Shown: piece by piece, positions 17,951 to 25,979 of the stretch | Layout of the letters: every line of letters begins with the position of its first letter | How positions within the stretch are numbered: the first letter of the stretch is position 1 | Assembly: GCA_039815685.1 (NCBI GenBank) | Contig: JBCBYV010000009.1 | Span: forward strand, 62,001 to 126,000 | Source of the DNA: Thermohalobaculum sp039815685 | GTDB lineage: Bacteria > Pseudomonadota > Alphaproteobacteria > Rhodobacterales > Rhodobacteraceae | Direction of reading: 5' to 3' | Length of the DNA stretch: 64,000 nt | Position numbers and translations under genes: made by a program | The notes under the pieces: model-generated | What the model was told of the DNA's origin: nothing | Databases searched by the model: none | Seen by the model: the letters and a program-made list of their open reading frames with translations, nothing else

Positions 17951-19246
17951 ATGCTCGAGGATAAGGACCGCATCTTCACCAATCTCTACGGCATGGCGGA
18001 CCGGAGCCTGCGGGGTGCGAAGGCGCGCGGGCATTGGGACGGCACGGCCGATCTCATTGCCAAGGGGCGCGACGGGATCATCAACAAGGTGAAGGAATCC
18101 GGTCTGCGCGGCCGCGGGGGGGCAGGGTTCCCGACGGGTCTCAAATGGTCGTTCATGCCGAAGGAGTCGGACGGGCGGCCGCACTACCTGGTCGTCAATG
18201 CGGACGAGTCGGAGCCCGGCACCTGCAAGGATCGCGAGATCATGCGGCACGACCCGCATACGCTGATCGAGGGGTGCCTGATCGCGGGCTTCGCCATGGG
18301 GGCCAATGCCGGGTACATCTACATCCGCGGCGAGTACATCCGCGAGAAGGAAGCGCTGCAGACGGCGATCGACGAGGCCTACGAGGACGGGCTGCTTGGT
18401 GCCAACGCTGCCAAGTCGGGCTGGGACTTCGACCTCTACCTCGTGCACGGGGCCGGCGCCTATATCTGCGGCGAGGAGACGGCGCTGATCGAGAGCCTCG
18501 AGGGCAAGAAGGGCATGCCGCGCCTGAAGCCGCCCTTTCCCGCGGGCGTGGGCCTCTACGGCTGTCCGACCACGGTCAACAATGTCGAGAGCATCGCTGT
18601 GGTGCCGACGATCCTGCGCCGGGGAGCGACGTGGTTCGCGGGCTTTGGGAGGCCGAACAATGCGGGCACCAAGATCTTCGCCATCAGCGGCCATGTGAAC
18701 CGGCCCTGTGTCGTCGAGGAGGCGATGTCGATCCCGTTCAAGGAGCTCATCGACCGCCATTGCGGCGGCGTGCGCGGCGGCTGGGGCAACCTCAAGGCTT
18801 ACATCGCCGGCGGATCCTCCGTACCGTGCCTGCCGGCGCGGACGGCGGATGAGTGCATCATGGATTTCGACTGGCTGCGCGAGAACAAGTCGGGCCTCGG
18901 CACCGCGGCCGTGATGGTGATGGACCAGTCGACCGATATCGTGAAGGCTATCTGGCGGCTCTCGAAGTTCTACAAGCACGAGAGCTGTGGGCAGTGCACG
19001 CCGTGCCGGGAAGGGACGGGCTGGATGATGCGCGTGATGGAGCGGCTGGTGAAGGGCGAGGCGGAGGTCGAGGAGATCGACGTGCTGCTCGACGTCACCA
19101 CGCGGATCGAGGGGCACACGATCTGTGCGCTCGGCGATGCGGCGGCCTGGCCGATCCAGGGTCTGATCCGGCATTTCCGCGAGGAGATCGAGGACCGGAT
19201 CAGGGCGGCGAAGACCGGGCGGCTCGGCGCCATGGCGGCGGAGTGA
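17951..19246 (+). CDS. nuoF: NADH-quinone oxidoreductase subunit F
   Basis: The NADH- and FMN-binding subunit, where electrons enter complex I. The glycine-rich FMN/NADH region GLRGRGGAGFPTG lies near residues 50-62. The N3 [4Fe-4S] ligands are in SCGQCTPCREG, plus a later Cys in HTICALGD. The 431-residue length is normal. It starts 9 bases after nuoE, and a small lipoprotein gene begins two bases after its stop. Confidence 0.97.
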   Translation: MLEDKDRIFTNLYGMADRSLRGAKARGHWDGTADLIAKGRDGIINKVKESGLRGRGGAGFPTGLKWSFMPKESDGRPHYLVVNADESEPGTCKDREIMRHDPHTLIEGCLIAGFAMGANAGYIYIRGEYIREKEALQTAIDEAYEDGLLGANAAKSGWDFDLYLVHGAGAYICGEETALIESLEGKKGMPRLKPPFPAGVGLYGCPTTVNNVESIAVVPTILRRGATWFAGFGRPNNAGTKIFAISGHVNRPCVVEEAMSIPFKELIDRHCGGVRGGWGNLKAYIAGGSSVPCLPARTADECIMDFDWLRENKSGLGTAAVMVMDQSTDIVKAIWRLSKFYKHESCGQCTPCREGTGWMMRVMERLVKGEAEVEEIDVLLDVTTRIEGHTICALGDAAAWPIQGLIRHFREEIEDRIRAAKTGRLGAMAAE

Positions 19247-19248
19247 GA

Positions 19249-19728
19249 ATGGTGCGCGGGATCTTCCTTCTTATGGCCCTTGGCGTGCTGACCGCGTGCG
19301 GCGGCGGCAAGGGGGCCGTGAAGGAAGCGCCCGAGCCTGCGCCGAAACCGGCGGCGGCGGAGCATCCGGATGCCCGGTTCCTGGTTGATTATGGCGGCGA
19401 CTATTACCGCGTGGATGTGCGCTATGTGACGCTCATCGACGAGTCGGTGATCGCGGTCAGGAAGGGGCCTGGCGAGGCGATCGAGGAGGATTGGACGCGG
19501 GTGACGCTGCCGGCCAATCCGACGTTCAAGCCGACCACGCATTTCGCGGACGAAGGCTACGAGACCTATGTGATCGAGATGGCGAAGGCCGTGCAGGCCG
19601 TGGGCGGCATCTGCAAGGAAGGGCAGGACGTGCTGATGGCCACCAATCGCGAGGGGGATGTGCGCACGACCTATCGGCGGAACCGGCAGGTCTGGGTCGT
19701 CTTCGCGCTCTGCCCGGAGCAGCTTTGA
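19249..19728 (+). CDS. Hypothetical lipoprotein between nuoF and nuoG
   Basis: A 159-residue protein with a signal peptide ending in the lipobox LTAC, so it is probably a lipoprotein. An Ala/Pro/Glu-rich spacer follows, then a compact domain of about 110 residues with two cysteines (near GGICKEG and FALCPEQL). The ATG at 19249 is two bases from the nuoF stop, which argues for translational coupling. No family is recognised. The location suggests co-expression with complex I but says little about function. Confidence 0.8.
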   Translation: MVRGIFLLMALGVLTACGGGKGAVKEAPEPAPKPAAAEHPDARFLVDYGGDYYRVDVRYVTLIDESVIAVRKGPGEAIEEDWTRVTLPANPTFKPTTHFADEGYETYVIEMAKAVQAVGGICKEGQDVLMATNREGDVRTTYRRNRQVWVVFALCPEQL

Positions 19729-19780
19729 TGGGCGGGGTCGCAGCGGCCGCAGGGCACGCGCCTTGACGGCGGATGGCCCG

Positions 19781-19912
19781 ATGTTCGTGACTGAGAAGGA
19801 CTGGATCGAGAGACCGATCACGATGCTGCGTCAGCCCGGCAGGGCGGCGCCGGCCAGCAAGACCGCCCGAGCGGCGGCAGCAAGCGTGAAGCGTGAGCTG
19901 GAGGACCGATGA
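19781..19912 (+). CDS. Possible 43-residue protein overlapping the nuoG start
   Basis: A short frame beginning MFVTEKDWIERP and ending with an ATGA overlap into the nuoG start. Its codons keep the strong G/C third-position bias of the operon, and the overlap resembles translational coupling. Against it, no clear ribosome-binding site precedes ATG 19781. A TTG at 19763 in the same frame is an alternative start. No family is recognised. Confidence 0.4.
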   Translation: MFVTEKDWIERPITMLRQPGRAAPASKTARAAAASVKRELEDR

Positions 19913-22017
19913 CCATGACCGAAGCCCGCACAATCATCATCGACGGTCGGGAGATCGAGGTCGACCCGAGGCTCACGCTGATCCAGGCCTGTGAGGAAGC
20001 CGGCATCGAGATCCCGCGATTCTGCTACCACGAACGGCTGTCGATCGCGGGCAACTGCCGGATGTGTCTGGTGGAGGTGGTCGGCGGACCGCCGAAGCCC
20101 GCGGCCTCCTGTGCGATGCAGGTGAAGGACATGCGACCGGGCCGGAACGGGGAGCCGCCGGAGATCCGCACCAACTCGCCCATGGTGAAGAAGGCGCGCG
20201 AGGGGGTGATGGAGTTCCTCCTCATCAACCACCCGCTCGACTGTCCGATCTGCGACCAGGGTGGCGAGTGCGACCTGCAGGACCAGGCCATGGCCTATGG
20301 CGTGGATTTCAGCCGGTTCCGTGAGCCGAAGCGGGCGGTGACCGACCCGGCGCTGGGGCCGCTCGTCGAGACCCATATGACGCGCTGCATCTCCTGCACC
20401 CGCTGCGTGCGGTTCATGACCGAGGTCGCGGGCGTGCCGGAAATGGGCCAGACCGGACGGGGCGAGGACAGCGAGATCATCTCCTACGAGGCCGCCATCG
20501 CCGGCATGGCGGGGGACGAGACGGGCGCGCATTCCGAGCCGACGGATGTGGTGGTGGAGACCATCCGGGCGGGCCTCACCTCGGAGATGCAGGGCAATAT
20601 CGTCGATCTCTGTCCCGTGGGGGCGCTGACCTCGAAACCTTATGCCTTCACCGCCCGGCCCTGGGAGCTGCGCAAGACGCAGAGCATCGATGTGATGGAT
20701 GCGCTGGGCTCGAACATCCGCGTCGACGCCAAGGGGCGGGAGGTGATGCGCATTCTGCCCCGCAACCATGACGGGGTGAACGAGGAGTGGCTGGCGGACC
20801 GGTCGCGCTATGTCTGGGACGGTTTGCGCCGGCAGCGGCTCGACAAGCCTTACGTGCGGCGGGACGGCAAGCTGCGCCCGGCGAGCTGGGACGAGGCGCT
20901 GACGGCGGTGGCGGAGGCCTTCGCTACGGATGGCAAGAAGGCGGCCGTTGCCGGGGATCTCGCGCCGGTGGAGCCGATCTGGGCGCTGAAGCAGCTAATG
21001 GATGCGGTCGGCGGCAGCTATGACTGCCGTCAGGACGGCGCGCAGCTGCCCATCGGCAACCGCTCGGGCTATGTCGGCAATGCCGCGATCGAGGATATCG
21101 ATACCGCGGGGGCGATCCTGCTGGTCGGGACCAATCCGCGCATCGAGGCGCCAGTGCTGAATGCGCGGCTCCGCAAGGCCTGGATGAACGGGGCGGAGGT
21201 GGCGACGATCGCGCCCGACGCGGATCTGACCTTCCCGACCTGTCCGATGGGCAACAGCCCCCTGTCGCTCACGGGCGAGGGGCTGGAAGGGCTGAAGGCT
21301 GTCATGTCGAGCCTGCCCGAGCCGATGGTGATCCTCGGCCAAGCCGCACTGGCGCGCCGGGATGGCGAGGCGGTGCTGGGTGCCGTCATGAGCCTCTGCT
21401 CGGATGTCGGTGCGAAGCTGCTGGTCCTGCATCGCGCGGCAGCCCGGGTCGGCGCGATGGATGTGGGTTTCGCGACCGGGGGCGGTGTGGCGGCGGCCCT
21501 CAAGGACGCGCGCGTCGTCTACAACCTCGGCGCGGACGAGATCGAGATGCCGGGCGATGCCTTCGTCGTCTATCATGGCAGCCATGGCGATCGCGGGGCG
21601 CATCGGGCGGATGTGATCCTGCCGGGCGCCGCCTACACCGAGCAGCCGGGGCTCTTCGTCAATACCGAGGGGCGGGTGCAGATGGCGGCGCGCGCGGCCT
21701 TCCCGCCCGGCGATGCGCGGGAGGACTGGGCGGTTCTGAGGGCGCTTTCGGCCCGGATCGGGCATACGCTGCCCTTCGACACGCTCGAGGCGCTGCGCCA
21801 GCAGCTCTTCGAGGCTCATCCCCATCTCGCGAAGCTCGACCGGATCGCGGCGGTGGAATGGCAGCCGGTGGCGGCGGCGGGAAGCCTTTCCGCCCGCCCC
21901 TTCGAGACACCGACGGAGCATTACATGGTCAACCCGGTGACGCGGGCGAGCGCGGTTCTGGCCGAATGCTCGAAGCTCGCCGCCAAGCGCGAAGATCAGC
22001 CACTTGCCGCAGAGTGA
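19909..22017 (+). CDS. nuoG: NADH-quinone oxidoreductase subunit G
   Basis: The largest peripheral-arm subunit, 702 residues, with an N-terminal iron-sulfur region and a molybdopterin-oxidoreductase-like body. Visible ligand blocks are the [2Fe-2S] group (FCYHERLSIAGNCRMC), the N5-type His-Cys site with CPICDQGGECDLQ, and RCISCTRC for a [4Fe-4S] cluster. Start ATG 19909 follows GGAGG at 19899-19904; ATG 19915 is the alternative. Confidence 0.97.
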   Translation: MTMTEARTIIIDGREIEVDPRLTLIQACEEAGIEIPRFCYHERLSIAGNCRMCLVEVVGGPPKPAASCAMQVKDMRPGRNGEPPEIRTNSPMVKKAREGVMEFLLINHPLDCPICDQGGECDLQDQAMAYGVDFSRFREPKRAVTDPALGPLVETHMTRCISCTRCVRFMTEVAGVPEMGQTGRGEDSEIISYEAAIAGMAGDETGAHSEPTDVVVETIRAGLTSEMQGNIVDLCPVGALTSKPYAFTARPWELRKTQSIDVMDALGSNIRVDAKGREVMRILPRNHDGVNEEWLADRSRYVWDGLRRQRLDKPYVRRDGKLRPASWDEALTAVAEAFATDGKKAAVAGDLAPVEPIWALKQLMDAVGGSYDCRQDGAQLPIGNRSGYVGNAAIEDIDTAGAILLVGTNPRIEAPVLNARLRKAWMNGAEVATIAPDADLTFPTCPMGNSPLSLTGEGLEGLKAVMSSLPEPMVILGQAALARRDGEAVLGAVMSLCSDVGAKLLVLHRAAARVGAMDVGFATGGGVAAALKDARVVYNLGADEIEMPGDAFVVYHGSHGDRGAHRADVILPGAAYTEQPGLFVNTEGRVQMAARAAFPPGDAREDWAVLRALSARIGHTLPFDTLEALRQQLFEAHPHLAKLDRIAAVEWQPVAAAGSLSARPFETPTEHYMVNPVTRASAVLAECSKLAAKREDQPLAAE

Positions 22018-22048
22018 CCGGGGCGGTGGCAGGGATGGGGCCGGACGT

Positions 22049-22432
22049 ATGGCCGCACCGACGGTCCGACGGCCGGGGGAGGCGCCGGGTGGCTCGCCTG
22101 GTCCGCGACCCGAGCGTTCCGTGCCGCCGGCAGAGGCCTTGCCGCCGGCGCCGAGGGGGCGCGTGCCGGACGGGGGACGTGTGCCGGACGGGGGACAGGC
22201 CGGTTTTGTCTACCGCGTCGCCGTCTATCGCGAGGGCCTCTTGTCCTCCCTCATCTTCGGGGCGGCCAAGGCCAATGCGGAGCGGTTCACCGATTTCCTC
22301 AACGATCATGCCACCAATGGCTGGCGGGTCGTCGCGGTGGAGAAGGATGTGCGGCGGTTGCTGCTTTTCTTCACCCGCGAGGCCTATGTCATCGTGTTGG
22401 AGCGGCCGGCTGGGCGGAGGGGTATGGGCTGA
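22049..22432 (+). CDS. DUF4177-like protein between nuoG and nuoH
   Basis: The C-terminal 70 residues (FVYRVAVYREGLLSSLIFG, then FLNDHATNGWRVV) look like the DUF4177 family, whose function is unknown. The N-terminal half is Pro/Gly-rich and includes a short tandem repeat VPDGGRVPDGG. The start is uncertain: ATG 22049 is chosen, but ATG 22004, overlapping nuoG, is in frame. The disordered N-terminus may be partly mis-annotated. The gene lies on the nuo strand. Confidence 0.65.
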   Translation: MAAPTVRRPGEAPGGSPGPRPERSVPPAEALPPAPRGRVPDGGRVPDGGQAGFVYRVAVYREGLLSSLIFGAAKANAERFTDFLNDHATNGWRVVAVEKDVRRLLLFFTREAYVIVLERPAGRRGMG

Positions 22433-22567
22433 GCCCGGGAGTGGTCGCGGGGTTGCCGCACCGCAGCGTGCGGCGTTGTCCTTGCCCGGCTTCTCGTTTA
22501 GTCCAGAGAGCGATCCGGGGGGTGCCGCCATGGCCTCCCTCGGGTCAGGCGCCTGAAGGGGGCACCG

Positions 22568-23608
22568 ATGTTCAGCGACGCGTTCCTGACCTTCCTGCTG
22601 ATCCTGGTGCAGTGCCTGGTGGTCGTCTCCGGCGTGCTCGTGAGCCTCGCCTTCCTTCTCTACATGGACCGCAAGGTCTGGGCGGCGGTGCAGCTTCGCC
22701 GCGGGCCCAACGTCGTCGGGCCCTTCGGTCTCCTGCAGAGCTTCGCGGATTTCGGCAAGTTCGTGCTGAAGGAGATCATCATCCCCGCGGGCGCGGACAA
22801 GACGGTGTTCCTGCTCGCGCCGCTCATCACCTTCGTGCTCGCCGCCATCGCCTGGGTGGTGATCCCGTTCGCCGATGGCTGGGTGATCTCGGACCTAAAT
22901 GTCGGCGTCCTCTACATCTTCGCGATCTCCTCGCTCGGGGTCTATGGGATCATCATGGGGGGATGGGCGTCGAACTCGAAATACCCGTTCCTCGGGAGCC
23001 TGCGCTCGGCGGCGCAGATGGTGTCCTACGAGGTGTCGATCGGGCTCATCATCGTGGGCGTGCTGATCTCGACGGGCTCGCTCAATCTCTCCGATATCGT
23101 GCGGGCGCAGGACGGGAATTACGGGTTCCTGTCGTGGTACTGGCTGCCGCACCTGCCGATGGTGGTGCTCTTTTTCGTGAGCGCGCTGGCGGAGACGAAC
23201 CGGCCGCCCTTTGACTTGCCGGAGGCCGAGTCGGAGCTCGTGGCGGGCTATCAGGTGGAGTATTCCTCGACGCCGTACCTCCTTTTCATGATCGGGGAGT
23301 ACATGAACATCCTGCTGATGTGCGCGCTCATCAGCATCCTGTTCTTCGGCGGCTGGCTCTCGCCAATCCCGTTCCTGCCGGATGGCGTGCTCTGGATGTT
23401 CGCGAAGATGGTGGTCTTCTTCTTCCTCTTCGCGATGGTGAAGGCGGTGGTGCCGCGCTACCGCTACGACCAGCTCATGCGGCTCGGCTGGAAGGTGTTC
23501 CTGCCGCTCTCCCTCGCCTGGGTGGTGATCGCGGCGATCCTCACCCGCCTCGATGTCGTCGGCTACGCCCGCTATGCCGAGGCCGGTGCGGCTGCGGTGG
23601 GAGGGTGA
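22568..23608 (+). CDS. nuoH: NADH-quinone oxidoreductase subunit H
   Basis: A membrane-arm subunit of 346 residues with about eight transmembrane helices that forms part of the quinone chamber. Conserved landmarks include YMDRKVWAAVQLRRGPN near the first loop and the acidic segment ETNRPPFDLPEAESELVAGY. The start ATG follows GAAGGGGG. The next small secreted-protein gene begins six bases after its stop. Confidence 0.97.
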   Translation: MFSDAFLTFLLILVQCLVVVSGVLVSLAFLLYMDRKVWAAVQLRRGPNVVGPFGLLQSFADFGKFVLKEIIIPAGADKTVFLLAPLITFVLAAIAWVVIPFADGWVISDLNVGVLYIFAISSLGVYGIIMGGWASNSKYPFLGSLRSAAQMVSYEVSIGLIIVGVLISTGSLNLSDIVRAQDGNYGFLSWYWLPHLPMVVLFFVSALAETNRPPFDLPEAESELVAGYQVEYSSTPYLLFMIGEYMNILLMCALISILFFGGWLSPIPFLPDGVLWMFAKMVVFFFLFAMVKAVVPRYRYDQLMRLGWKVFLPLSLAWVVIAAILTRLDVVGYARYAEAGAAAVGG

Positions 23609-23613
23609 AGCGG

Positions 23614-24108
23614 ATGCGTATTCTTCTTCTGGCTGCTGCGGTCTTCATGGCCGTCTCAGCCGACGCGCAGGCGATCAGCGATTGCGGCCACGGTCTCGTT
23701 ACTGATCGGGACGATTGCGTTAAGCGGTTCGGGGCGGAGACGCAGACGCCCGGTGTGCCGCAGGTAGACTATCGGCGGCTTCTCCGCCCGATCGATGCCG
23801 CGCCAGTCGCTCGGATCGATGCGAGGGAGCGGCACGTATTCATGAAGGCGCTCGGCACCGCCGATTGCACTATGCTGTACGGGGTCGAGATGCCAGCCCG
23901 CGGGGCGGGGTTGGGCGAGGATGAGCTGTCCGCGATGCTCGACGATTTCCGCCTCGCAGTCAGGTGCGAGGAGTGGGCGGTGGCGCAGAAGCTTTCGGTG
24001 CGTTTGAACTACGAGCTGCAGGCGAACGATCCGCAATTCGCCTCCGCCAGCGTGCTGCGCGGCCGGTACTACTCGGTGCTCGACCGCTACCGCGCCGTGA
24101 AGCCGTAG
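23614..24108 (+). CDS. Hypothetical secreted protein between nuoH and nuoI
   Basis: A 164-residue protein with a clean signal peptide (about 20 residues, ending ADAQA) and therefore a probable periplasmic location. The mature part has four cysteines (in ISDCGHG, RDDCVKRF, ADCTMLY and VRCEEW) that could form two disulfides. The last 60 residues are helical. No family is recognised. ATG 23614 is preceded by GGGAGG; it is tightly packed between nuoH and nuoI. Confidence 0.75.
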   Translation: MRILLLAAAVFMAVSADAQAISDCGHGLVTDRDDCVKRFGAETQTPGVPQVDYRRLLRPIDAAPVARIDARERHVFMKALGTADCTMLYGVEMPARGAGLGEDELSAMLDDFRLAVRCEEWAVAQKLSVRLNYELQANDPQFASASVLRGRYYSVLDRYRAVKP

Positions 24109-24122
24109 GAAGGGACAAGACG

Positions 24123-24623
24123 ATGCAGATCAGTCAGATCCCGTTCGACAAGGCGCTGCGCTACTTCTTGCTGGCCGACATGTGGGCGGGCATGAAGATC
24201 GGGTTCCGGTATCTCCTGAAGCCGAAGGCGACGCTAAACTACCCGTTCGAGAAGGGGCGGCTGAGCCCTCGGTTCCGGGGCGAGCTGGCGCTCAGACGCT
24301 ATCCGAACGGGGAGGAGCGCTGCATCGCCTGCAAGCTCTGCGAGGCGGTGTGCCCGGCGCAGGCCATCACCATCGACGCCGAGCCGCGCGATGACGGCAG
24401 CCGGCGGACGAAGCGCTTCGATATCGACATGACGAAATGCATCTATTGCGGCTTCTGCCAGGAGAGCTGCCCGGTCGACAGCATCGTGCTCGGCCCGCAT
24501 TTCGAGTTCTCGACCGAAACGCGCGAGGAACTCTACTACAACAAGCAGAAGCTCCTCGATAACGGCATGCGGTGGGAGCGCGAGATCGCCCGCAACATCG
24601 AACTCGACGCACCGTACAGATGA
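24123..24623 (+). CDS. nuoI: NADH-quinone oxidoreductase subunit I
   Basis: The TYKY subunit, 166 residues, with two [4Fe-4S] clusters (N6a and N6b). Both ferredoxin motifs are intact: CIACKLCEAVCP and CIYCGFCQESCP. The N-terminal amphipathic helix and the segment FRYLLKPKATLNYPFEKG are typical. The start ATG 24123 follows AGGGACAAGACG. A 400-base gap separates it from nuoJ. Confidence 0.97.
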   Translation: MQISQIPFDKALRYFLLADMWAGMKIGFRYLLKPKATLNYPFEKGRLSPRFRGELALRRYPNGEERCIACKLCEAVCPAQAITIDAEPRDDGSRRTKRFDIDMTKCIYCGFCQESCPVDSIVLGPHFEFSTETREELYYNKQKLLDNGMRWEREIARNIELDAPYR

Positions 24624-24847
24624 TTTACGGCCTGCCAGGAACGCCGGAATGTGCGCTGTCTCCGGCAATTATGCGCTCGCCCTTCGCTGCGGTGAAGCGC
24701 GAACCGCTGGAGGCGCCGATCATCCTGTGCGAGTTGGAGCGGATAACGGCAGAAGTGATCGGCATTTTGCTCCTCGCTGTTATCGCCGTCGTGGCGGACC
24801 GTAAGCTGCGGCGCCTGGCGGTCCCGCCGGATCGGGAGGGTTCGTCG

Positions 24848-24868
24848 TTGCCGGGCTTGACCCGGCAA
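24848..24868. repeat. REP-like 8-5-8 hairpin (family A, copy 3)
   Basis: TTGCCGGG pairs perfectly with CCCGGCAA around a CTTGA loop. Confidence 0.75.
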
Positions 24869-24900
24869 TCTACGGCGCTGAATTCTCGGCCTTTCATGGA

Positions 24901-24921
24901 TCCTCCGGTCAAGCCGGAGGA
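24901..24921. repeat. REP-like 8-5-8 hairpin (family A, copy 4)
   Basis: TCCTCCGG pairs perfectly with CCGGAGGA around a TCAAG loop, 32 bases after copy 3 and in the opposite orientation. Confidence 0.75.
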
Positions 24922-25032
24922 TGACCGGGCCGGGTTATTTTTGTCGGGGTCGAGCGATTAGATGGCGGCGGTAGCTCGACATGTTTCCGTCTTCGAGTTT
25001 CGCATCGAGCCTTGTCGGCTGCGGGAGGGCGC

Positions 25033-25647
25033 ATGACGCTGTCGGCCTTTGCCTTTTACGTGTTTGCTGCGGTGGCGGTGGCGTCGGGGCTGTTCGTCAC
25101 GATTGCGCGTAACCCGGTGCATTCGGTGCTGTGGCTGATCCTGGCGTTCTTCTCCTCGGCGGGGCTCATGGTGCTGCTGGGGGCCGAGTTCATCGCGATG
25201 CTGCTGATCATCGTCTATGTCGGCGCGGTCGCGGTGCTCTTTCTCTTCGTCGTCATGATGCTGGACGTGGATTTCGCGGCGCTACGCCAGGGGATGACGC
25301 AGTATCTGCCGATGGGCGTGCTCTTCGGCGTCGTGCTGATCGTCGAGCTTGGACTGGTCTTCGGCCACTGGGCCTTCGCCGATGCGGCGCCGGAGATGCG
25401 GGAGGCCGTGATCCCAGCGCCCGGTGACGTGAACAACGCAAAGGCGCTGGGCCTCATCCTCTATGACCGGTTCTTCTATGCCTTTCAGGCTTCGGGCCTC
25501 GTGCTTCTCGTCGCCATGATCGGGGCCATCGTGCTGACGCTCAGGGATCGTGAGGGGGTCAAGAAACAGGACGTGCTCGGCCAGATCTACCGGACCCGCG
25601 AAGAGAGCGTCGAGGTGCGCGACGTCAAGCCGGGGGAGGGGATCTGA
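25033..25647 (+). CDS. nuoJ: NADH-quinone oxidoreductase subunit J
   Basis: A membrane subunit of 204 residues with five transmembrane helices. The conserved stretch around the third helix (EFIAMLLIIVYVGAVAVLFLF) is present. The ATG at 25033 follows GGGAGG; an earlier ATG at 25012 in frame lacks such a site. The C-terminal tail is hydrophilic. nuoK begins three bases after its stop. Confidence 0.96.
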   Translation: MTLSAFAFYVFAAVAVASGLFVTIARNPVHSVLWLILAFFSSAGLMVLLGAEFIAMLLIIVYVGAVAVLFLFVVMMLDVDFAALRQGMTQYLPMGVLFGVVLIVELGLVFGHWAFADAAPEMREAVIPAPGDVNNAKALGLILYDRFFYAFQASGLVLLVAMIGAIVLTLRDREGVKKQDVLGQIYRTREESVEVRDVKPGEGI

Positions 25648-25649
25648 GC

Positions 25650-25976
25650 ATGGAGAGCACCCCCATCGCCGGCGTCGGCCTCGAGGGTTATCTGACCGTC
25701 GCCGCCGTGCTTTTCGTGATCGGGATCTTCGGGATCTTCCTCAATCGCAAGAACGTCATCATCATCCTGATGTCGATCGAGCTCATGCTGCTCGCCGTGA
25801 ACATCAACCTCGTGGCCTTCTCCGCCCATCTGGGCGATCTGGTCGGGCAGGTTTTCACGCTATTTGTCCTGACGGTCGCCGCCGCAGAGGCCGCTATAGG
25901 GCTCGCCATCTTGGTGTGCTTCTTCCGCAACCGGGGCACGATCCAGGTGGAAGACGTCAACATGATGAAGGGCTAA
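25650..25976 (+). CDS. nuoK: NADH-quinone oxidoreductase subunit K
   Basis: A small three-helix antiporter-like membrane subunit. The conserved glutamates in the second and third helices are visible (MSIELMLLAVN and AAAEAAIGLAI). At 108 residues it is slightly longer than the usual 100-102, with a few extra residues at the N-terminus. The start follows GGGAGGGG at the end of nuoJ. nuoL starts four bases after its stop. Confidence 0.97.
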   Translation: MESTPIAGVGLEGYLTVAAVLFVIGIFGIFLNRKNVIIILMSIELMLLAVNINLVAFSAHLGDLVGQVFTLFVLTVAAAEAAIGLAILVCFFRNRGTIQVEDVNMMKG

Positions 25977-25979
25977 GCG

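Larger units (their letters stand above)
24624..25032. other. Intergenic gap inside the nuo operon, with palindromic repeats
   Basis: About 400 bases between nuoI and nuoJ. A frame that overlaps the nuoI stop (ATGA at 24620) stays open to 24961, but it runs straight through two repeat hairpins and lacks convincing codon bias in its second half. I regard the region as mostly non-coding. The hairpins at 24848 and 24901 might modulate the mRNA level of nuoJ-N relative to nuoA-I. Confidence 0.5.

Noticed and set aside
24620..24961. Open frame overlapping the nuoI stop
   Set aside because: It runs through two palindromic repeats, and third-position bias fades. A short membrane-like stretch exists, but support is too weak for a gene call.
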